Source of the DNA: Alphaproteobacteria bacterium
GTDB taxonomy: Bacteria; Pseudomonadota; Alphaproteobacteria; Rhizobiales; Aestuariivirgaceae
Direction: 5' to 3'
Assembly (NCBI GenBank): GCA_026400595.1
Contig: JAPLOT010000012.1
Coordinates: 1-9,901 of the forward strand
Length of the DNA: 9,901 nt
The position numbers and the translations under genes were made by a program. Below the pieces are notes generated by a model that saw only the letters and a program-made list of their open reading frames with translations, did not search any database and was not told where the DNA came from. Of the stretch, positions 6,832 to 9,901 are shown in pieces. Within the stretch, counting starts at the first letter, position 1, and every line of letters begins with the position of its first letter.

Positions 6832-6866
6832 GGGAACCAGGCCGCCAGCCCGTCGGAGGCCCGGAA

Positions 6867-6884
6867 ACCACTTGTTGAAGTGGT
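6867..6884 (+). terminator. Hairpin downstream of clpA (possible terminator, no T-tract)
   Basis: ACCACTT and AAGTGGT form a perfect 7-bp stem around a GTTG loop, 35 bases after the clpA stop. It is the only clear stem-loop close to the end of the operon. It lacks a following run of T, so it may be a weak or Rho-assisted 3' end, or a DNA palindrome belonging to the next promoter, which starts four bases later. Confidence 0.3.
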
Positions 6885-6887
6885 GAA

Positions 6888-6915
6888 TTGCAAGCTGCGC
6901 ATTTCTTGCTACAGT
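6888..6915 (+). promoter_or_regulatory. Candidate promoter of the amino acid ABC operon
   Basis: TTGCAA at 6888-6893 and TACAGT at 6910-6915 are separated by 16 bases, within the only sizeable gap between clpA and the transporter genes. Transcription would begin near 6921, giving a leader of about 40 bases that contains an A-rich start and the hairpin at 6931-6950. Confidence 0.4.
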
Positions 6916-6930
6916 AAGAAAAAACAATCG

Positions 6931-6950
6931 GGTTCCGCGCAGACGGAACC
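6931..6950 (+). promoter_or_regulatory. Leader hairpin abutting the Shine-Dalgarno of the ATPase gene
   Basis: GGTTCCG (6931-6937) and CGGAACC (6944-6950) form a perfect 7-bp stem with loop CGCAGA. The stem ends at the base just before the ribosome binding site GGGGAG at 6951-6956. Such a hairpin could protect the message 5' end or modulate ribosome access. No regulatory ligand or alternative pairing was identified. Confidence 0.45.
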
Positions 6951-6956
6951 GGGGAG
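6951..6956 (+). promoter_or_regulatory. Shine-Dalgarno supporting a TTG start for the ATPase
   Basis: GGGGAG lies six bases before TTG 6963. The alternative ATG at 6984 is 27 bases away and has no purine-rich element at a proper distance, so the TTG start is preferred. Confidence 0.55.
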
Positions 6957-6962
6957 AAGCGC

Positions 6963-7760
6963 TTGGTTGCAGTCGCAAGACAGATGGCGGACCGTCCGGT
7001 CGCCGTCCGGGTCCACGATCTTCACAAGAGATTTGGAACACTCGAGGTTCTGAAGGGTGTCTCGCTGACGGCGCGCGAAGGCGATGTGGTGTCGATGATC
7101 GGGGCCTCGGGCTCGGGAAAGAGCACCTTCCTGAGATGCATCAATTTTCTCGAGATGCCGACCGAAGGCACCATCGAGGTGACCGGTGAGCAGGTCGCTC
7201 TCGGACGTCAGAAGGATGGAAATCTCCATCCCTCCAATCGCAAGCAGTTGGAAATGATCCGGACCCGGCTGGGCATGGTGTTCCAGAGCTTCAATCTCTG
7301 GCAGCACATGACGGTTCTTCAGAATGTCATCGAGGCGCCAGTCCATGTTCTGGGCGTGCCCAAGGCCCAGGCGATCGAACGAGCCGGCCAGTTGCTGCAG
7401 AAAGTTGGCCTCTATGACAAGCGCGATCAGTACCCGGCTTTCCTTTCGGGTGGACAACAGCAGCGCGCTGCCATTGCAAGAGCGCTCTGCATGGAACCCA
7501 AGGTCATGCTCTTCGACGAGCCGACTTCGGCGCTCGACCCGGAACTCGTCGGCGAAGTGCTGAAGGTGATCCGCGACCTTGCGGACGAGGGTCGGACCAT
7601 GATCCTCGTGACGCACGAAATGAAGTTCGCGAGGGATGTCTCGAGTGAAGTGATTTACCTGCACAAAGGACTCATCGAAGAACAGGGACCGCCGTCCCAG
7701 GTCTTCGGCTCACCGCGCAGTGAGAGGTGCCGTCAGTTTGTCTCTGCCATTCATTCGTGA
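6963..7760 (+). CDS. Polar amino acid ABC transporter ATP-binding protein (HisP/GlnQ-like)
   Basis: The cytoplasmic ATPase of a PAAT-family importer for polar or basic amino acids or related compounds. The 265-residue product carries every expected motif: Walker A GASGSGKST (residues 47-55), Q-loop Q108 in MVFQSFNLW, signature LSGGQQQR (from 161), Walker B VMLFDEP (D185, catalytic E186) and H-loop H218 in VTHEM. The insert between Walker A and the Q-loop (about residues 70-95, EQVALGRQKDGNLHPSN) is the longer version found in HisP/OccP-type proteins that handle basic amino acids. TTG 6963 is chosen because of GGGGAG six bases upstream; ATG 6984 would shorten it by seven residues without affecting domains. 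It is the first gene of the operon; the binding-protein gene follows after 81 bp. Confidence 0.93.
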   Translation: MVAVARQMADRPVAVRVHDLHKRFGTLEVLKGVSLTAREGDVVSMIGASGSGKSTFLRCINFLEMPTEGTIEVTGEQVALGRQKDGNLHPSNRKQLEMIRTRLGMVFQSFNLWQHMTVLQNVIEAPVHVLGVPKAQAIERAGQLLQKVGLYDKRDQYPAFLSGGQQQRAAIARALCMEPKVMLFDEPTSALDPELVGEVLKVIRDLADEGRTMILVTHEMKFARDVSSEVIYLHKGLIEEQGPPSQVFGSPRSERCRQFVSAIHS

Positions 7761-7841
7761 CCTTGGCGGGTGCATCCGGATATGTTTAGTTGAACAGAAA
7801 GCGGGGTCCGAGGGGGCCGCCGCAACAACAGGGAGAAGACC

Positions 7842-8636
7842 ATGAAGCTAACTCGCCGCGTTCTATTTGCAGCCGCAGCCGTGGCCATGATTGCTGCAAG
7901 CGCACCCGCGATGGCCGACATCAAGTTCGGTGTCGCTGCCGAGCCCTATCCGCCTTTCAGCTCCAAGGATGCGTCCGGCAAGTGGGTCGGATGGGAGATT
8001 GACTTGATGGATGCGGTCTGCGCCCAGATGAACGAGAAGTGCGAACTCGTGGAAGTCGCGTGGGATGGCATCATTCCCGCCCTGCAGGCCAAGCAGTTCG
8101 ACCTGATCTGGTCGTCCATGTCCATCACCGACGAGCGCAAGTAGACCATCGATGTCTCGGTCCTGGACTACAACACGCCTTCAAAGCTTATTGGTACCAA
8201 GAACGGCGATCTTGATATCTCACCTGAGCATCTCAAAGGAAAGGTGATCGGCGTGCAGGTCTCGACGACGCACGAGCGCTATGCCCAGAAGTTTTTCGGA
8301 TCCGCAGGCGCAGAGATCAAGACCTACAGCACACAAGACGAGGCGAACAACGACCTCGCAGCAGGTCGGCTCGACTATGTCCAGGCTGATGCTTCAGCAC
8401 TAGATGCGTTTCTTCAGTCGGACCAAGGAAAAGGCTGTTGCGAAACCAAGGGGAACGTACCACCTGACGCGGAAACCCTTGGTGCGGGCGTGGGAGCGGG
8501 AATTCGGAAGGAAGATACTGCGTTGAAGGAAAAACTGAATGCGGCGATTGCGGCCCTCGTTAAGGGCGGCAAGTTCGATGAAATAACTGCAAAGTATCCT
8601 GAACTGGTGGGCAAAATCGAGTTGCCTGCGAAGTAG
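7842..8636 (+). pseudogene. Polar amino acid ABC transporter substrate-binding protein, interrupted by an in-frame TAG
   Basis: A periplasmic SBP_bac_3-type receptor for the adjacent importer. It has a clear signal peptide (MKLTRRVLFAAAAVAMIAAS, then a likely cut after A25 in APAMA|D) and a mature start DIKFGVAAEPYPPFS, with GWEIDLMDAVCAQM and LIWSSMSITDERK following. Codon 101 (8142-8144) is TAG. The same frame then continues without break as TIDVSVLDYNTPSKLIGTK and onward to GGKFDEITAKYPEL, ending at TAG 8634-8636 with a second TAG directly after. Without the stop the protein would be 264 residues, normal for the family. One base change (AAG to TAG at a position that is usually K in DERKKTI) explains the break. 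The truncated 100-residue product holds only part of lobe 1 and should not bind ligand. GGGAG at 7831-7835 is six bases before ATG. Alternatives are a base-call error or amber readthrough. Confidence 0.85.
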
Positions 8637-8644
8637 TAGGTACT

Positions 8645-8672
8645 GGGGCCCGCACCGCAAGTTGCGGGCCTC
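8645..8672 (+). other. Intercistronic stem-loop between binding-protein and permease genes
   Basis: GGCCCGCA (8647-8654) pairs perfectly with TGCGGGCC (8663-8670) around an 8-base loop; an outer G-C (8645/8672) and G-U (8646/8671) extend it to about 10 bp. No T-tract follows, so full termination is unlikely. Hairpins at this place in amino acid and sugar importer operons stabilise the upstream binding-protein message and lower permease expression; that role is inferred from position. Confidence 0.55.
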
Positions 8673-8690
8673 GATGTTTCCGGAACCCTG

Positions 8691-9413
8691 ATGGCGGAAA
8701 AACCCGGCTTCCCTGAAATCCTCAGCTTCGGCCCAACGGGCTACGGCGACGAGCTGGCATGGGGGGCCCTGATTTCGTTGAGCATTGCCATCCTGGCCTA
8801 CAGTGTGGGCCTCATGATCGGCACGATCGGAGCCTTGTGCAAGTTGCACGGCAGTCCGCTCACCAAGAGAATTCTTTTCGGCTACACCACGATTGTGCGA
8901 GCGGTACCCGAACTCGTCCTGATCCTGATCCTCTATTACGCCGGCAGTTCTGCCCTTAACGCCGTGCTCGAATCGATGGGCTACGAGGCACTCGCCATCA
9001 ATGGTTTCGTCGCCGCGGTCTTCGTCCTGGGATTCGTTCAGGGCGCTTATTCCACGGAGGTGCTGCGCGGTGCCATCGAGGCGATCCCGATTGGCCAGCT
9101 TGAGGCGGCCCGGGCCTATGGCATGTCGTCATTTCTCGAGTTTCGCCGGGTGACCCTGCCGGCCATGCTGCCCTTTGCGCTGCCTGGCCTGGCCAACCTT
9201 TGGCTTATCGTCACCAAGGACACCGCGCTGATTGCGGTCGTGGGTTACACCGAACTCGCACTGACGACCCGGCAGGCGGCCGGCAATACCAAGATGTACC
9301 TGACCTTCTTCCTCGTGGCCGGTGCCATCTATCTGGCCATCACGCTTGTGTCGCAGCAGATCTTCGGTGCCATCGAGCGCCGGATGCGGCGCGGCCAGCG
9401 CAAGCACTCCTGA
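8691..9413 (+). CDS. Polar amino acid ABC transporter permease 1 (HisQ/OccQ-like)
   Basis: An inner-membrane subunit of the PAAT importer, 240 residues with about five hydrophobic spans: roughly 24-48, 72-92, 102-120, 163-185 and 201-226. The conserved RAVPELVLILILYY segment (70-83) corresponds to the family's RGTPLLVQL region. The cytoplasmic EAA loop that docks on the ATPase is seen at about 137-157 (LEAARAYGMSSFLEFRRVTLP). A basic C-terminus (ERRMRRGQRKHS) faces the cytoplasm. ATG 8691 has GGAA five bases upstream, just after the intercistronic hairpin. Its stop is eight bases before the second permease. The reading frame is intact, unlike the binding-protein gene before it. Confidence 0.92.
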   Translation: MAEKPGFPEILSFGPTGYGDELAWGALISLSIAILAYSVGLMIGTIGALCKLHGSPLTKRILFGYTTIVRAVPELVLILILYYAGSSALNAVLESMGYEALAINGFVAAVFVLGFVQGAYSTEVLRGAIEAIPIGQLEAARAYGMSSFLEFRRVTLPAMLPFALPGLANLWLIVTKDTALIAVVGYTELALTTRQAAGNTKMYLTFFLVAGAIYLAITLVSQQIFGAIERRMRRGQRKHS

Positions 9414-9421
9414 GGAACGGC

Positions 9422-9901
9422 ATGAACCTTCACATCGCCAAGATCATCGTGAAGTCAGTGGTTCTCGGCGGTCTTGGAATTCTGGCGATCGCGCTGATCT
9501 ACTGGCTCTTCTTCGCGTCCGAATGGTCATGGCTGCCAAAGTATCTGCCGCTGCTCCTGAAGGGGCTCTGGATCACCATTCAGCTGCTGGTCCTGTCCAG
9601 TGTCTTCGGCATGCTGCTCGCAATCCCGATCGGCCTGGTGCAGGTGACCGGACCGTCGTGGCTCGCCTTCATCGCCCGTTGGTTCTGCACCATCATCCGG
9701 GGAACGCCGCTGCTGATTCAGCTTTGGCTGATCTACTACGGACTCGGCTCGCTTTTCCCGCAGATCGGCGCGGCATATCCAGGCTTCCGCGAGAACTTCA
9801 TGTGGCTGATACGCCTCGATTCCTTCTACTATGCGCTGTTTGCCTTCACCATCAGCTTCGCGGGCTATGAGGGTGAGATCATGCGCGGTGCGTTCCTCGG
9901 C
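9422..9901 (+). CDS. Polar amino acid ABC transporter permease 2 (HisM-like, partial, C-terminus off the right edge)
   Basis: The second inner-membrane subunit of the importer. 160 codons are present with no stop before the window edge. It begins MNLHIAKIIVKSVVLGGLG with a first hydrophobic span at about 11-31, then YLPLLLKGLWITIQLLVLS (second span), IRGTPLLIQLWLIYYGLGS (the family signature) and FTISFAGYEGEIMRGAFLG at the edge, which is the segment just before the EAA loop. The longer aromatic-rich middle (PGFRENFMWLIRLDSFYYA) matches the HisM type rather than permease 1. GAGG in the stop region of permease 1 (9412-9415), six bases before ATG 9422, is the Shine-Dalgarno, so the two permeases are tightly coupled. 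The missing part should be about 80-120 residues including the EAA loop. Confidence 0.92.
   Translation, partial: MNLHIAKIIVKSVVLGGLGILAIALIYWLFFASEWSWLPKYLPLLLKGLWITIQLLVLSSVFGMLLAIPIGLVQVTGPSWLAFIARWFCTIIRGTPLLIQLWLIYYGLGSLFPQIGAAYPGFRENFMWLIRLDSFYYALFAFTISFAGYEGEIMRGAFLG

Noticed and set aside
5863..7041. Minus-strand open frame of 392 codons opposite the 3' half of clpA
   Set aside because: Composition is that of an antisense shadow (rich in H, G, R, L) and it crosses from clpA into the next gene; no domain is recognisable.
8142..8144. Frameshift or selenocysteine/pyrrolysine coding as explanation of the break in the binding-protein gene
   Set aside because: Both halves are in the same frame, so no frameshift is needed. 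The codon is TAG rather than TGA, and there is no sign of a special insertion element. TAG ends clpS normally.
8244..8636. Separate gene starting at GTG 8244
   Set aside because: It is the continuation of the interrupted binding protein in the same frame; a lone second half without signal peptide or lobe 1 would not be a functional receptor. The AAGGA before GTG is only three bases away.

Overview
The window looks like chromosomal DNA of an alphaproteobacterium, most likely of the order Hyphomicrobiales (Rhizobiales). The grounds are high GC with GC-rich third codon positions, an adjacent clpS-clpA pair with alphaproteobacterial-type sequences, small DUF1127 and DUF2934 proteins, and two high-affinity ABC uptake systems. 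No database search was possible, so genus is not assigned. Apart from small intergenic gaps it is densely coding. I see no rRNA, tRNA, CRISPR array, transposase or phage gene.

Layout. (1) 1-902, minus strand: the N-terminal 300 residues of a YdcS/PotD-like periplasmic binding protein that runs off the left edge. (2) 903-1029: a divergent intergenic region with two small repeat motifs. (3) 1030-3192, plus strand: an 8-oxoguanine deaminase-type amidohydrolase (GTG start) followed by an alpha/beta hydrolase of the kynurenine-formamidase-like type, probably cotranscribed. (4) 3254-3901: three small genes. These are a 36-residue candidate membrane peptide, a DUF2934 protein (plus strand) and a DUF1127 protein (minus strand); the last two converge and overlap by 24 bp. 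(5) 4078-6831: clpS and clpA, the N-degron adaptor and the AAA+ unfoldase that feeds ClpP. (6) 6963-9901: a polar amino acid (PAAT family) ABC importer in the order ATPase, periplasmic binding protein, permease 1, permease 2; the last gene runs off the right edge.

The most notable point is in the PAAT operon. The binding-protein gene carries an in-frame TAG at codon 101, where the family normally has lysine or another sense codon. The same reading frame then continues with recognisable family sequence to a tandem TAG-TAG end at 8634-8639. It is annotated as a single-nonsense-mutation pseudogene, with sequencing error and readthrough as alternatives. The ATPase and both permeases look intact, so the importer would lack its own receptor if the stop is real.

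Other points of interest are a strong Shine-Dalgarno in front of a TTG start for the ATPase with a perfect hairpin just upstream, an intercistronic hairpin between the binding protein and permease genes, a 28-bp dyad before the DUF2934 gene, and the absence of a recognisable Shine-Dalgarno before clpS. I do not see evidence for a wholly new biological system; the window is mainly housekeeping proteolysis and nutrient uptake.
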